A stretch of DNA of 64,000 bases from Leptospira sanjuanensis (GTDB taxonomy: Bacteria; Spirochaetota; Leptospiria; Leptospirales; Leptospiraceae). The position numbers were made by a program, and so were the translations under genes. The stretch is taken from NCBI RefSeq assembly GCF_022267375.1, contig NZ_JAIZBH010000001.1, forward strand, positions 3,362,001 through 3,426,000, written 5' to 3'. Below, piece after piece: positions 21,532 through 39,264 of this stretch. The first letter of the stretch is position 1, and each line of letters starts with the position of its first letter. The notes under the pieces were generated by a model. The model did no database searches, was not told the DNA's origin, and saw only the letters and a list, made by a program, of their open reading frames with translations.

Positions 21532-22578
21532 TTATCGTTTCAGTTGCGGAACCTGCTTTCTAAAATCGGAAGGTGTGGTTCCGGCAATTTCCTTAAACGC
21601 GCGATTGAAAGGCGCCAAAGAACCGTAACCGAGATCCATCGCGATCCGTAAAACGGGAATGTCGTTCTTTGTCTGGTCCGATAAGATCGCCTTCGCTTCC
21701 CGGATTCGATAATGATTTAAGAATTCGTTGAAATTTCTATAGTCGAGACCTTGGTTGATCAACCTGCGGATTTTCTTTTCGGAAACTCCGATTTTTTGAG
21801 CCAGCTTCAAAATCGTCAGATTCTCCATGAGATATATCTTTTCCTCTTCCAAAAGTGAATTCAATTTTTTGAATAAAACCTCGTCCAAAGGTTCTTCTTT
21901 TTTTCGATCCGGAATCAAAAACGTGTTTTCCCGAAATTCGAAAAGTTTAAAGGAAAAGAAAAAAACAAGGATCATGATCAAGAACGAATTCACTAAATCC
22001 AGCTCCGCGGAATAGTCGGAGTATTTGAGAATCAATTCGATCAAAACGACGGAGATCGCGTACGAGCCGGTTACGAAAACGAAAAGAACCCGGAATTCCC
22101 TTCTGGATTCGATCAAATCAATATTCTTATCTTTTAATACGTTTCCCAACGCCAATAGAAGAAGCGTCAAAAATATCAACTGAGGCGCGCTAAAAAGAAT
22201 TTTGGAAAAAATCGAAGTTTCATAATACGTTTTCGAAAAAACGAACACGTAAAAACAGAACGCATTGATCAAAAGAAACGATACTCCGTGCAGAAAACTC
22301 GGACGAAAGCGATCCACAAACAAACTCGAAACGAAAAGGTAAAAAAAGAAGGAAACCGAATAGCAGCCGACGTGAACGAGTAGAAATACGGCCGGATTCG
22401 CCTCCGAGTGACGTAGCATCGGACAGATAAAATACGCGATCAAACTGGATAAAAATAAACTTCCGAAAATCCCTTGGGTTGTCGCCTTCATTCTCACTAA
22501 AAAGTTAAGAATCAAAAAACTCAGTTGTGCGATCGTAATCGCCTTACAGAAAAGAATCAAATTCGTCATTTCAAACAT
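21532..22578 (-). CDS. AraC-family regulator with membrane-embedded N-terminus
   Basis: 348 residues. About seven hydrophobic segments occupy residues 8-220, followed by a cytoplasmic AraC/XylS DNA-binding domain of about 100 residues (ENLTILKLAQKIGVSEKKIRR, then IPVLRIAMDLGYGSLAPFNR and AFKEIAGTTPSDFRKQ). Such regulators may sense a membrane or extracellular cue. Convergent with the hydroxylase gene; whether it controls that gene is unknown. Confidence 0.82.
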   Translation of the reverse strand: MFEMTNLILFCKAITIAQLSFLILNFLVRMKATTQGIFGSLFLSSLIAYFICPMLRHSEANPAVFLLVHVGCYSVSFFFYLFVSSLFVDRFRPSFLHGVSFLLINAFCFYVFVFSKTYYETSIFSKILFSAPQLIFLTLLLLALGNVLKDKNIDLIESRREFRVLFVFVTGSYAISVVLIELILKYSDYSAELDLVNSFLIMILVFFFSFKLFEFRENTFLIPDRKKEEPLDEVLFKKLNSLLEEEKIYLMENLTILKLAQKIGVSEKKIRRLINQGLDYRNFNEFLNHYRIREAKAILSDQTKNDIPVLRIAMDLGYGSLAPFNRAFKEIAGTTPSDFRKQVPQLKR

Positions 22579-22730
22579 TTCGCACCCGATAAATCCGATC
22601 CTACGTCCGGTCTTTTTTAGACCTCGCCGTGAATTCTTACCTTACGAAACCGGATTTGCCTGAAAAGACAAATTAAAAAAAGAAGTGCAATCAAAAGCGG
22701 GCCGTATTCCCATTCTTCAGAGGGTTTAAA

Positions 22731-23087
22731 ATGTCCGGAACTATATTAGAAATTTTGAAAGGAAAGAAGTGCGATTCCTGCGGTTTTCAAATGACCGAAC
22801 CTTTGGTCGCCTGTACGCAGTGCGGGAGTTCCAAGATTTCCGAAACCCGGTTCAGCGGACTCGGAAAAATCTACACCTATACCGTGGTTCACGTAGGTTT
22901 CGGTCATCTTGCAAAAAGAGCGCCGTACGTATTAGCGGTTGTGGAACTTGAGGAAGGAATCAAAACGATGGGAATCTTGGAGGGAGAAGTTTCCGGTGTT
23001 CCTGTAACCGAATCCGTAAAGATCGATCTTCCCGTACGCTTTCAAAAAGAAGAATCCGGAACGGGTTTCATCTTCCACCCGGCGTAA
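22731..23087 (+). CDS. DUF35 OB-fold protein with zinc ribbon
   Basis: 118 residues. Cys pairs CDSCG (about 15-19) and CTQCG (about 28-32) form a rubredoxin-like zinc ribbon. An OB-fold follows (GLGKIYTYTVVHVG, then APYVLAVVELEEGIKTMG and VKIDLPVRFQ). DUF35 proteins act as partners or CoA-binding subunits of thiolases and hydratases. No thiolase is adjacent, so its partner lies elsewhere. Confidence 0.82.
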   Translation: MSGTILEILKGKKCDSCGFQMTEPLVACTQCGSSKISETRFSGLGKIYTYTVVHVGFGHLAKRAPYVLAVVELEEGIKTMGILEGEVSGVPVTESVKIDLPVRFQKEESGTGFIFHPA

Positions 23088-23187
23088 TTGGATTTTTCGG
23101 AACTTGAGAAAAATCAAGTCTCGTGACATTTGCCTGACAAAAAAATCCTATCGTGAAATTTCCTCGTACGATAAGCTGGTTCGCAAT

Positions 23188-23630
<443 letters not shown>

Positions 23631-23632
23631 TC

Positions 23633-23673
23633 GGGTCGGGAAGCGTTCGTTTTCCGGCCCTTCTTCCCTTTTT
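23633..23673 (+). terminator. Rho-independent terminator after the cytochrome c gene
   Basis: A 10-bp stem, with wobble pairs, forms between GGGTCGGGAA (23633-23642) and TTTCCGGCCC (23651-23660) across an 8-nt loop. A T-rich tail (TTCTTCCCTTTTTC) follows. It lies 11 nt after the stop codon. Confidence 0.7.
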
Positions 23674-23712
23674 CGACTGGAATTTTTTAAACCTTCAATC
23701 CATGTTATTCTT

Positions 23713-23928
23713 GTGAATCAATCCAAAACACTGCCGCCTTGCGGCGAAGACTGCGGAATCAGCAGAACCTCTCCCAACTCTCGCGAAGAAAAAACATATA
23801 CCAAACTCGGAATCTTTTTAATCCTTTTTGGGATTTCCTCCAAACCCCGAGCAGTTAAATTTTATTGTAAAAAATGCGGGCGACAATTTGACCAATTGTC
23901 CGAAATCGAACTCGGAAATTATGCGTAA
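23713..23928 (+). CDS. Small Cys-rich hypothetical protein
   Basis: 71 residues from a GTG start. Cys pairs CGEDC near the N-terminus and CKKCG near residue 52 suggest a zinc ribbon. The central segment (LGIFLILFGI) is hydrophobic. It sits between the cytochrome terminator and the STAS gene. No family recognised; real-gene status is likely but not certain because the start is non-ATG and no strong ribosome-binding site is visible. Confidence 0.45.
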   Translation: MNQSKTLPPCGEDCGISRTSPNSREEKTYTKLGIFLILFGISSKPRAVKFYCKKCGRQFDQLSEIELGNYA

Positions 23929-23977
23929 TTCGATTGACTTTAATGGAATTTAGCGATTTTTAGTTGATAGATTTCTT

Positions 23978-24316
23978 ATGTCCGACGACTTCAAAATTTT
24001 CGTAGATCTTTCCGTGTCAGTTCCCATCATCCATATCGAAGGAGAAATCACTTCGGAAGCGGATGAGGAAATCGTTGGAAAATACGAATCCATTCCCGCA
24101 GAAAAAAGAAATAGAGTGATTCTCAACTTTCAGGGAACTTCATACATCAATTCGGCGGGAATCGCGACTCTCATCAGTCTCATTACAAGAGCGTCGGAAA
24201 CAAAAGGAAAAATCGAGTTCGCCGGTCTGAACGAACATTTCAGAAAGGTGATGGACATCGTCGGATTAACCGACTTCGTGTTAATCCACAATTCTCTGCA
24301 AGAAGCTCTTAAGTAA
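23978..24316 (+). CDS. STAS-domain anti-sigma factor antagonist
   Basis: 112 residues, a lone STAS domain. The phosphorylatable Ser region is YINSAGIATLISL, equivalent to the D-S-x-G motif of SpoIIAA/RsbV. Proteins of this kind relieve anti-sigma factors in partner-switching systems. No anti-sigma kinase or phosphatase is adjacent. Its 3' end overlaps the 3' end of kdsB by 8 nt on the opposite strand. Confidence 0.85.
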   Translation: MSDDFKIFVDLSVSVPIIHIEGEITSEADEEIVGKYESIPAEKRNRVILNFQGTSYINSAGIATLISLITRASETKGKIEFAGLNEHFRKVMDIVGLTDFVLIHNSLQEALK

Positions 24317-25048
24317 CCCACTTTCGTTTTTTAAAATCCTCGATTACGATCTCCAAATCCGCGGGCGTGTCCACGGAAAGTCCCGCTTCTTTTGCCAGAA
24401 ATACGCCGATCCCGTAACCCGCTTCGATCGCCCTCAGTTGTTCGAGAGATTCGGATTCTTCCAAATTGCTCTTCGGCAAAGAATTGTATTTCAACAGAAA
24501 ATCCCGATCGTATCCGTAAATTCCTATATGACGATAGAGAGGAACGGTCGCTTTGAACTGACTCGGAATGAGAGATCTGGAAAAGTAGATGGCCTTTCCG
24601 TTCTGATCAAAAATGACTTTGACCCGATGGTGATCGGTTCCATGAAAAGGGTCCAACATCGGAACAGCCGCCGTACTCATCGTCCATTCCGGATGAGAAG
24701 CTTTGAGGCTTGCCACCCCGTCGATCAACTCGGGCTCGATTCCGGGCTCGTCTCCTTGGATATTTACGATCACGCTAAATTCGGGAAACTTTTCGGCAAC
24801 TTCGATGATTCGATCGGTTCCGGAAGGATGATCCGCGCTCGTCATGACGCTTTTACCGCCGAATGCTAATACGACATCGTGGATTCTTTCGTCGTCCGTC
24901 GCGACGACCAACTCGGATAGAGTGGTCGACCGGGAGGCGTTCCGATACGTCCATTCTATCATCGTTTTATCTCCGATCTTAGCGAGAGGTTTACCCGGAA
25001 AACGGGAGCTCGCATAACGCGCCGGAATCACACCGAGAATTTTTTTCA

Positions 25049-25049
<1 letters not shown>
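24309..25049 (-). CDS. kdsB: 3-deoxy-manno-octulosonate cytidylyltransferase
   Basis: 246 residues, the usual KdsB length. The N-terminal VIPARYASSRFPGKPL nucleotide-binding loop and VATDDERI, HPSGTDRI and VNIQGDEP motifs are all present. It activates Kdo as CMP-Kdo for lipid A/LPS core synthesis in the cytoplasm. Its start overlaps the fliL stop by one base (TGATG), so it is the last gene of the flagellar stator run. The Kdo role is independent of motility; co-transcription looks incidental. Confidence 0.92.
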
Positions 25050-25577
<528 letters not shown>

Positions 25578-25613
25578 CTGCCTCCTGAATCTTGACGTTA
25601 GTTGTTCTTCCGA

Positions 25614-26441
<828 letters not shown>

Positions 26442-26456
26442 AGTGAAAGCCCGAGT

Positions 26457-27239
<783 letters not shown>

Positions 27240-27243
27240 GATA

Positions 27244-27470
<227 letters not shown>

Positions 27471-27475
27471 AACGT

Positions 27476-28576
<1,101 letters not shown>

Positions 28577-28619
28577 ATTGGATGTATCGGCAGGATCGGA
28601 GATTCTCCTCGGCGGGAAA

Positions 28620-28845
28620 GTGTGGGAACTCATACGATAAGAAGTTGATCGGCGGCCGCATCGGCTTCGCCGTCGCGCTACTCCAGGCTCGCGGAGTCCC
28701 GCTCGGTCCGAAAGGGCGGCCCGCAAAAGGTAGATTCTGACGGCATTCTCAAAAACGAAACGGGGTTTCTTTCGGACCAAGCCTTTCGTATCGCTGCGGG
28801 TCGTGGTCCGTTGATTTTGCCGTGCAACGGGAGTGTGGGAACTCC
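28620..28845 (+). repeat. Composite intergenic element, copy A
   Basis: Bordered by GTGTGGGAACTCATACG (28620-28636) and GTGTGGGAACTCC (28833-28845). Ordered internal blocks are GCGGCCGCAT (28652-28661), a 27-base block at 28681-28707 beginning CTCCAGGCTCGCGGAGTCCC, and CGGACCAAG (28773-28781). The same blocks occur in the same order on the other strand at 56416-56597. It fills the 326-bp gap between the mlaD-like gene and the glycosyltransferase gene; no ORF of its own is credible. Confidence 0.75.
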
Positions 28846-28902
28846 TTCGTTTTCCCCGGGATTCCGTTCGTCGTCCGGCGACTCATGAAAGTGTGGGAAC
28901 TC

Positions 28903-29703
28903 TTACAACTTCCCGAAGTAATAATCGTTTCCGACGCTGCCGATCAAAGTGGTCCGACGATACAAATTGATCGTAAACGGAGTCGGCGCGGAACGTTCCA
29001 ACTTACGATAACCTTCCGTATAACGACGCGCGTCGTTGCCGAAAATTCTCGCGTCGGTGAGGAGTTCCAACACATTATCGTAGGTTTCGGGAGAATGGAT
29101 CAACTGAGGAATCGTTCCTCGGTTCGATTTCAGCTTTTCCGAAATCTCATAAAAGTTATTGAAAGAAGTGCGGATGTCTTCCCGATTTTCTCGGATCACA
29201 CCGGTGGAAGCCGCAAAGAAATCCTCAAAGTAATCGGCCGAAGGAAGAAAGTCGGGTGGTCGTTGTTCCTCCTCCAGATATGTCGGTTGAAAGAAAGTCG
29301 TGTCTTCCTTTTCCGACGAACCCGGATCGATGTCGATGGTTCTTCCCGAAAGAATCGTATTGGTTTGAAACGTAATCTTATAATTGTCCCAAAGAGTGAT
29401 CGGTTCTTTGAGGCGAATCACGATTTCGATTGCCTTCGTCTGATCCTTGTTCAGGAATCTTTGATCTCCGACCTCGTCGATCGGAACCACATCGAGACTC
29501 AACACGATTCCCTGTTCCACTCCCAAGATCCGCACCGGCGCTCCGGGATGAATTCCTTCCAAACGGGGATAATAAATTTTCATCGTGTAGGGATATTGGT
29601 CCTTCGTTCCGGCCTTTTCAATCACGGACATATACATCGCCATCGAAAAAGCGAGAAAGAAGGTAACGCCCGTTAGGACCGCCGTGTGTTTGGTAAGATT
29701 CAT
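28903..29703 (-). CDS. MlaD/MCE-domain lipid-transport protein
   Basis: 266 residues. One N-terminal membrane helix (about 7-27) is followed by an MCE domain ([32 protein letters not shown], then [11 protein letters not shown]). A helical C-terminal part follows. MCE proteins of the Mla type carry phospholipids between membranes with an ABC transporter; none is in the window. The stop codon overlaps a GTGGGAACTCTTAC copy of the dispersed motif. Confidence 0.8.
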   Translation of the reverse strand: MNLTKHTAVLTGVTFFLAFSMAMYMSVIEKAGTKDQYPYTMKIYYPRLEGIHPGAPVRILGVEQGIVLSLDVVPIDEVGDQRFLNKDQTKAIEIVIRLKEPITLWDNYKITFQTNTILSGRTIDIDPGSSEKEDTTFFQPTYLEEEQRPPDFLPSADYFEDFFAASTGVIRENREDIRTSFNNFYEISEKLKSNRGTIPQLIHSPETYDNVLELLTDARIFGNDARRYTEGYRKLERSAPTPFTINLYRRTTLIGSVGNDYYFGKL

Positions 29704-29764
29704 AACCTGTGGACTTTATTAAGATCGGATTTCAAAACGTCGTTGTTCCGTCCTTTTAGGAAAA

Positions 29765-29782
29765 ATGTAGGAACTCCTGCAT
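29765..29782. repeat. Dispersed palindromic motif
   Basis: ATGTAGGAACTCCTGCAT lies in the 266-bp divergent gap between the mlaD-like gene and ftsQ. It is the most symmetrical solitary copy of the motif in the window, with arms ATGYAG and CTGCAT-like around GAACTC. No other signal is clear in this gap. Confidence 0.55.
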
Positions 29783-29969
29783 TTCTCAAAATTCCGATTC
29801 GTACTTACGACCCGTTTCTTCCTCTGAGAATGGAACCTCATCGTAAAACCGGCAAATCTTTTCTAAAGCGAAACCTACTCCGTAAAACCAAGGATCAAAA
29901 AACGGGCTGTACTTCCGACCGCAGATCCCGATATTGGAACCAGGAAGAAATTTCCACGTAGAAATTACG

Positions 29970-30716
<747 letters not shown>

Positions 30717-30717
30717 T

Positions 30718-31947
<1,230 letters not shown>

Positions 31948-31973
31948 CCCGTTCTTTATAAGGAAAATTGAAT

Positions 31974-33185
<1,212 letters not shown>

Positions 33186-33294
33186 TCGTTTTTTAAGTAT
33201 TTACTTGTTTGAATTACGATTTTGACCGAATCGATTTCGAGCCAAACGAGCAGCTAAATGAGATTCAATTTTTCTTTATTAGTAACTTTGCATC

Positions 33295-33488
<194 letters not shown>

Positions 33489-33492
<4 letters not shown>

Positions 33493-33719
33493 TCTTTAAA
33501 CCCTCTGTCGAAAAAGGTATTGTGAATCGTTTCGCCGTCCTCAAGTGTTATTACTCTCAGATATTTTTCGGCTTCCTCGATCCATTTCCAATGCCGGATT
33601 CTTCCGTCGTCTTGCACTTTTTTTTCAAGAGGATTTAAGATCGTTTCTTCAATCCATTCCAAACGAAGTTCCAAGCGTTTTCTTAGAACTTCGTTTTCGA
33701 AACAACGAGTGCATTTCAT
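33489..33719 (-). CDS. DUF4258-like small protein (possible toxin)
   Basis: 76 residues. The end, GRIRHWKWIEEAEKYLRVIT followed by LEDGETIHNTFFDRGF, resembles the C-terminal half of DUF4258-type proteins. The N-terminus has a CTRC pair and a helical segment. It is translationally coupled to the DUF2283 gene, which supports a two-gene addiction-type module. Toxicity is inference from pairing. Confidence 0.6.
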
Positions 33720-33784
33720 AATTCTATAACATTTTCTAAGAACTATTTCATTTCAAAATTTGAAAAAGACGAAGGAAATTTCGG

Positions 33785-34145
33785 TTATTGAACTTCTTCC
33801 TTTCCGAATTTCTTGCATTCTTTGAGATCGGAAAACTTTTCCTTTTCCAGCTCGCATTGAACCTGCTTCAAAGTTTTTTCGGACATACAACGCAAGACGA
33901 TCGCACGAGACATGTCCGGCTGAAGAATTTGTTTTAACATAAGTTGCTGCATACCCGAAGGAATTTCATCCTCCGATGCCTGCGCGATCAGTTTTACGTT
34001 GTGCATTTGATTCTGCACACATTCTTCTTCTTTGGGAGTTTTTCTGCAATCGGCGAGAAACAGAAAAGATAGGACGGATATTGAAATAAGAAAAGCGGAC
34101 TTACGCCCGCTTTTCCGGAAATTGAACCAATTCAAAAGGATCGGC

Positions 34146-34168
<23 letters not shown>
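33785..34168 (-). CDS. lep: Lep, small lipoprotein partner of LipL41
   Basis: 127 residues from the first ATG. A long basic n-region, a hydrophobic stretch and lipobox FLADC (Cys about 41) come first. A Cys-containing helical body follows ([33 protein letters not shown]). In L. interrogans, lep lies directly downstream of lipL41 and is needed for stable LipL41; position and size match. The ATG lies inside the end of lipL41 (23-nt overlap), and a later start such as TTG 34135 is possible. Confidence 0.75.
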
Positions 34169-35213
<1,045 letters not shown>

Positions 35214-35256
35214 GGTAAAGTAACACCAATCCTGTTTGATTTTGGGGATAAGGGCT

Positions 35257-35285
35257 CATTTAAAACTCGAAAAGAATCGTGTCAA
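35257..35285 (-). promoter_or_regulatory. Sigma-70-type promoter of lipL41
   Basis: On the minus strand, TTGACA (35285-35280) is followed after a 17-nt spacer by TAAATG (35262-35257), about 44 nt upstream of the lipL41 start. The perfect -35 and ideal spacing fit the high abundance of LipL41. A transcription start near 35250 is predicted. Confidence 0.65.
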
Positions 35286-35385
35286 TATATTTTAGAATTG
35301 AAGGTTCAGATTTACATTTCGTTCATTCCCTGCCTCGTTTTTTTTTGATTGTATCGAGACTTCTCGCGAAAGAAATTGAAACGGA

Positions 35386-35897
35386 ATGGATTTTGCTTCG
35401 CACAAACAAGCCGTTTGGATTCTAGTTTGGGTCGGATTCACAATGGGTTGTATCGCTTCCAAAAAAGAAGATAACAGTCGGAATCAACAACTTCTGAGCT
35501 GGCTTCTCGCTTCGGGTTCCAACCCGGTTTGCGTGGACTATTATTCTCAGGAAAATCTTTGTTTGAAATCCCCCGTTACGATCAGCGAGAAATGCTCGAG
35601 TAATGAATTGGATCGGTTCCAAAACGGAATTCAGCCTGCGAGTCTGCAGAAAAGAGAAATTTTAGAGGAGCTTCTCCGCTGCTGGAGCAAGTGCAATTCC
35701 ACGTTCTTTTTGAGTTATTCCTCGGGTTCTCCCTGTTCCTTTGAAACCGAGGCGGATTACGTCACCGCAAAACGTTCCGGTTCCTCAAATAGCGGGAATC
35801 TTTGGAGGCAGTGCCAGTCTAATTGTAACACGGGGATTGATTCTTCCTATCCGAAGTTAAAAGGAATTTCGACTACTACGACCTATTGGCCTTACCC

Positions 35898-35901
<4 letters not shown>
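35386..35901 (+). CDS. Cys-rich hypothetical lipoprotein
   Basis: 171 residues. The signal ends FTMGC (lipobox). The mature part holds at least eight Cys (CVDYY, NLCLK, EKCSSN, LRCWSKC, SPCSF, RQCQSNC), suggesting disulfides. No known family recognised. Its stop overlaps the nadA start (ATGA), so it is co-expressed with nadA although no functional link is obvious. Confidence 0.65.
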
Positions 35902-36872
<971 letters not shown>

Positions 36873-36925
36873 TCAAGAAAAAATCGTTTATCGGTCGTTA
36901 ATCGAAATTTGCGTTTGGACCGAAT

Positions 36926-37894
36926 GTGTCGCCTTTCACTCGAACGAAAACCATCGATCGGGATTCGGAAGAATCCGAAAAACGGAAATCATCGGCGTTC
37001 ATGTTCCTTTTCGTTACAATATTCTTTTTTTATAATATTTTAGCGTCTTTGTCGGCGACTCCGGACAATAGCGAAATCCTTTTCGCGAATTATCCGAACA
37101 ACGAAAAGGCGATGGAATTGAGACGTTTCAGCAAAGATGTTCAAAGAATAGCGATTCGAATCGACTTAGATAAACTCGTCGGATTTTCATCCGAACAGAA
37201 AAAGAAAATCAAAGAATCGATCTTAGAAGCTTTCGAAAAAGAATCTTACTTTCGATTTATCGAAGTCCGGAATACGGCGCGTTCAAAACAAAAACAACGA
37301 AACGCCGGAAGGGATTCAGACAAAAAGCGACGAATCGAAACCGAAAAAATTCTGATGAAAGTTACCTTGGATCGTAAAGAATCGAAAAGCGACGAAAGCG
37401 AACTCGCAGAAATCGGCGTTTTCATCGAATTGATCCGCAGGGATGCGGGCGGAAAACGATTCGTTTCTCAGCCGCCATCCTCCACAAATCCGAAAGAACT
37501 TAAGAATTTCATAATAAACTGGAAAAAGGATTTTTTTCCCTCGGAGGATTCGCTTACGATCGGAGAATTTTTCTGTTATGATCCGGACAAATCCATAAAC
37601 GCATTGCTGGTCCGAGCCTGTTCCGATCTTATAGATCATACGCGAAATCCGGGAAGGGCAAAATTCTTTTTAGACAAAGCCAAAAAGAAAGTCGGCACCG
37701 ATCGGAGTTCCGAATCGGTTCAAAATCTTCTCGGCTACCATTTCGTATCGATCGGAGATTTCAAAAGCGCGGAAGAATGTTTCTTGAAAGCGAAATCTTC
37801 GGACGAGGATGTAAATCAAAATAAATACGATTCTACGATCCAAAAGGTTCGAGAATTAAGAAATCAATATTTCTATTATGAAACACGTCCTTGA
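36926..37894 (+). CDS. LipL41-like exported protein (divergent paralogue)
   Basis: 322 residues from a GTG. One hydrophobic segment near residues 27-43 (MFLFVTIFFFYNIL) acts as signal or anchor; no lipobox Cys follows. The layout parallels LipL41. ELRRFSKDVQRIAIRID corresponds to [17 protein letters not shown], and LEAFEKESYFRFIEV to [15 protein letters not shown]. The C-terminal TPR unit GYHFVSIGDFKSAEECF also corresponds. A Lys/Arg-rich insert separates the halves. Function unknown; distant homology to LipL41 is my inference. Confidence 0.55.
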   Translation: MSPFTRTKTIDRDSEESEKRKSSAFMFLFVTIFFFYNILASLSATPDNSEILFANYPNNEKAMELRRFSKDVQRIAIRIDLDKLVGFSSEQKKKIKESILEAFEKESYFRFIEVRNTARSKQKQRNAGRDSDKKRRIETEKILMKVTLDRKESKSDESELAEIGVFIELIRRDAGGKRFVSQPPSSTNPKELKNFIINWKKDFFPSEDSLTIGEFFCYDPDKSINALLVRACSDLIDHTRNPGRAKFFLDKAKKKVGTDRSSESVQNLLGYHFVSIGDFKSAEECFLKAKSSDEDVNQNKYDSTIQKVRELRNQYFYYETRP

Positions 37895-38015
37895 AAAACC
37901 CGAAACGAATCGAAACTCAAATCGTATATAATCCGGAATCAAAATGTGTGGATAAATTCAGCTTGTAAATGACAGAGAACTCGGAGTTCTTGAAACGAGA
38001 ACGGACGGAAATCGC

Positions 38016-38501
38016 ATGTATAGAATCGGAAACGGAATCGACTTTCATAAATTAGAGATCAATCCGGGACGTCCTCTCATGCTCGGCGGGATCGAGTGCG
38101 AATCCGAATTTGCCCTCGTGGGTCATTCGGACGCGGACATCATTCTTCATGCGCTTTCGGACGCGATCCTGGGGGCGCTTGCATTAGGCGACATCGGACA
38201 ATACTTTCCCGATACGGATCAAAAACTCAAGAATATGGACAGCAAGATCATTCTTTTCAAATGTCTGGAATTGATGAAGGAAAGAAATTTCGCGCTCGTC
38301 AACGTGGATTGCACCGTGATCGGAGAACGGCCGAAAATCGCTCCTCTCAAGGAAAGAATTACGAAATCCTTAAGTAGCCTTCTGGATCTTTCCGCGGATT
38401 GTGTTTCCGTGAAAGCGACCACGACCGAAAAGATGGGCGCCTTGGGAAGACAGGAAGGAATCGGGACGTTCTGCACGATCCTTTTGGGAAAAAAAACCTA
38501 A
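38016..38501 (+). CDS. ispF: 2-C-methyl-D-erythritol 2,4-cyclodiphosphate synthase
   Basis: 161 residues, normal IspF length. Metal ligands Asp9 and His11 lie in [11 protein letters not shown], and the second His in [19 protein letters not shown]. The Thr-rich [11 protein letters not shown] near the end is the family signature. It forms MEcPP in the non-mevalonate isoprenoid pathway. A lone gene here, preceded by a 121-bp gap. Confidence 0.95.
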   Translation: MYRIGNGIDFHKLEINPGRPLMLGGIECESEFALVGHSDADIILHALSDAILGALALGDIGQYFPDTDQKLKNMDSKIILFKCLELMKERNFALVNVDCTVIGERPKIAPLKERITKSLSSLLDLSADCVSVKATTTEKMGALGRQEGIGTFCTILLGKKT

Positions 38502-38524
38502 TATCCTTCGATCGATTCGAGAAA

Positions 38525-38866
38525 TCAGGGATCGGAAATTTCTACGATATTCTCCGTTTTTTCAATTAAATCTAACGCTTTAGAGAGGGTTTTTTGAAGT
38601 ACCCTTTTCATAGAATCATTGGAAGTGTTTCCCGATCGAATCCAAATTAATTTTGGAGGAGGTCCGTATTGATTTATGAGATCTATAAAATCACTGTCCT
38701 TGCTCATTATGACGATTCCCGATTTGCTACGGGCTTCCCAGAAAATTTCTCGATCCGTTTTCATGGAAAGCTGGAGTTCTCGAACACTAAGGGTTTCGAT
38801 TCCCATTTCTTCGCGTAGCCATTTCGCAAGTTTCGGAGATAATTGAGCGTCCAGCCATAGAGTCAA
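38525..38866 (-). CDS. DUF5615 PIN-like protein (toxin-like)
   Basis: 113 residues. Begins LWLDAQLSPKLAKWL, then DREIFWEARSK, VIMSKDSDF and KLIWIRSGNTSN: the Asp pattern of the PIN-like DUF5615 family. These are presumed RNases paired with DUF433 proteins. The start overlaps the DUF433 gene's end (ATGA), giving a two-gene unit. Ribonuclease activity not proven. Confidence 0.8.
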   Translation of the reverse strand: MTLWLDAQLSPKLAKWLREEMGIETLSVRELQLSMKTDREIFWEARSKSGIVIMSKDSDFIDLINQYGPPPKLIWIRSGNTSNDSMKRVLQKTLSKALDLIEKTENIVEISDP

Positions 38867-39099
38867 CCGGCAAGTACCACTGCATGATCTATTTTCATCG
38901 AAGCATACAGTAAACTCGCCTTAAGGTCCGCGGGCTCTAAATCCGGCATTTCCTCTAAAATTTGTTCATGGGAAAGCCCATTAGAAAAAAGTTCCAATAC
39001 GTCGATCACTCGAATTCGGAGGCCTCGAATACAAGGTTTCCCTCCGCAGATTTCGGGATTCACTGTAATTCTTTTTATTAGATTAGAATCCATTCTCAT
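38863..39099 (-). CDS. DUF433 protein (antitoxin-like)
   Basis: 78 residues. ITVNPEICGGKPCIRGLRIR is the DUF433 signature, a small HTH-type protein that pairs with DUF5615 PIN-like proteins. First gene of the pair, as expected for a VapB-like antitoxin. ATG 39099 or 39093 are both possible starts. Confidence 0.82.
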   Translation of the reverse strand: MRMDSNLIKRITVNPEICGGKPCIRGLRIRVIDVLELFSNGLSHEQILEEMPDLEPADLKASLLYASMKIDHAVVLAG

Positions 39100-39264
39100 C
39101 GAATTATTTCGGATTCACTCGATGAAATCAATAACAAAATGGAAAGAATCGGGCTATTGGCTTAAACGGTTTCTTTTTATAAATCTTCATTGAACTCCAG
39201 GCTCTCGTCAGAATTTTCTCGCTGGCCGGCCCATTACAGCCGAAAATCACCGGAGCACGGTCCG

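Noticed and set aside
28577..28780. N-terminal extension of the glycosyltransferase
   Set aside because: The extra 68 codons are read from the composite repeat element and are Arg-rich noise; the GT4 fold starts at 28576.
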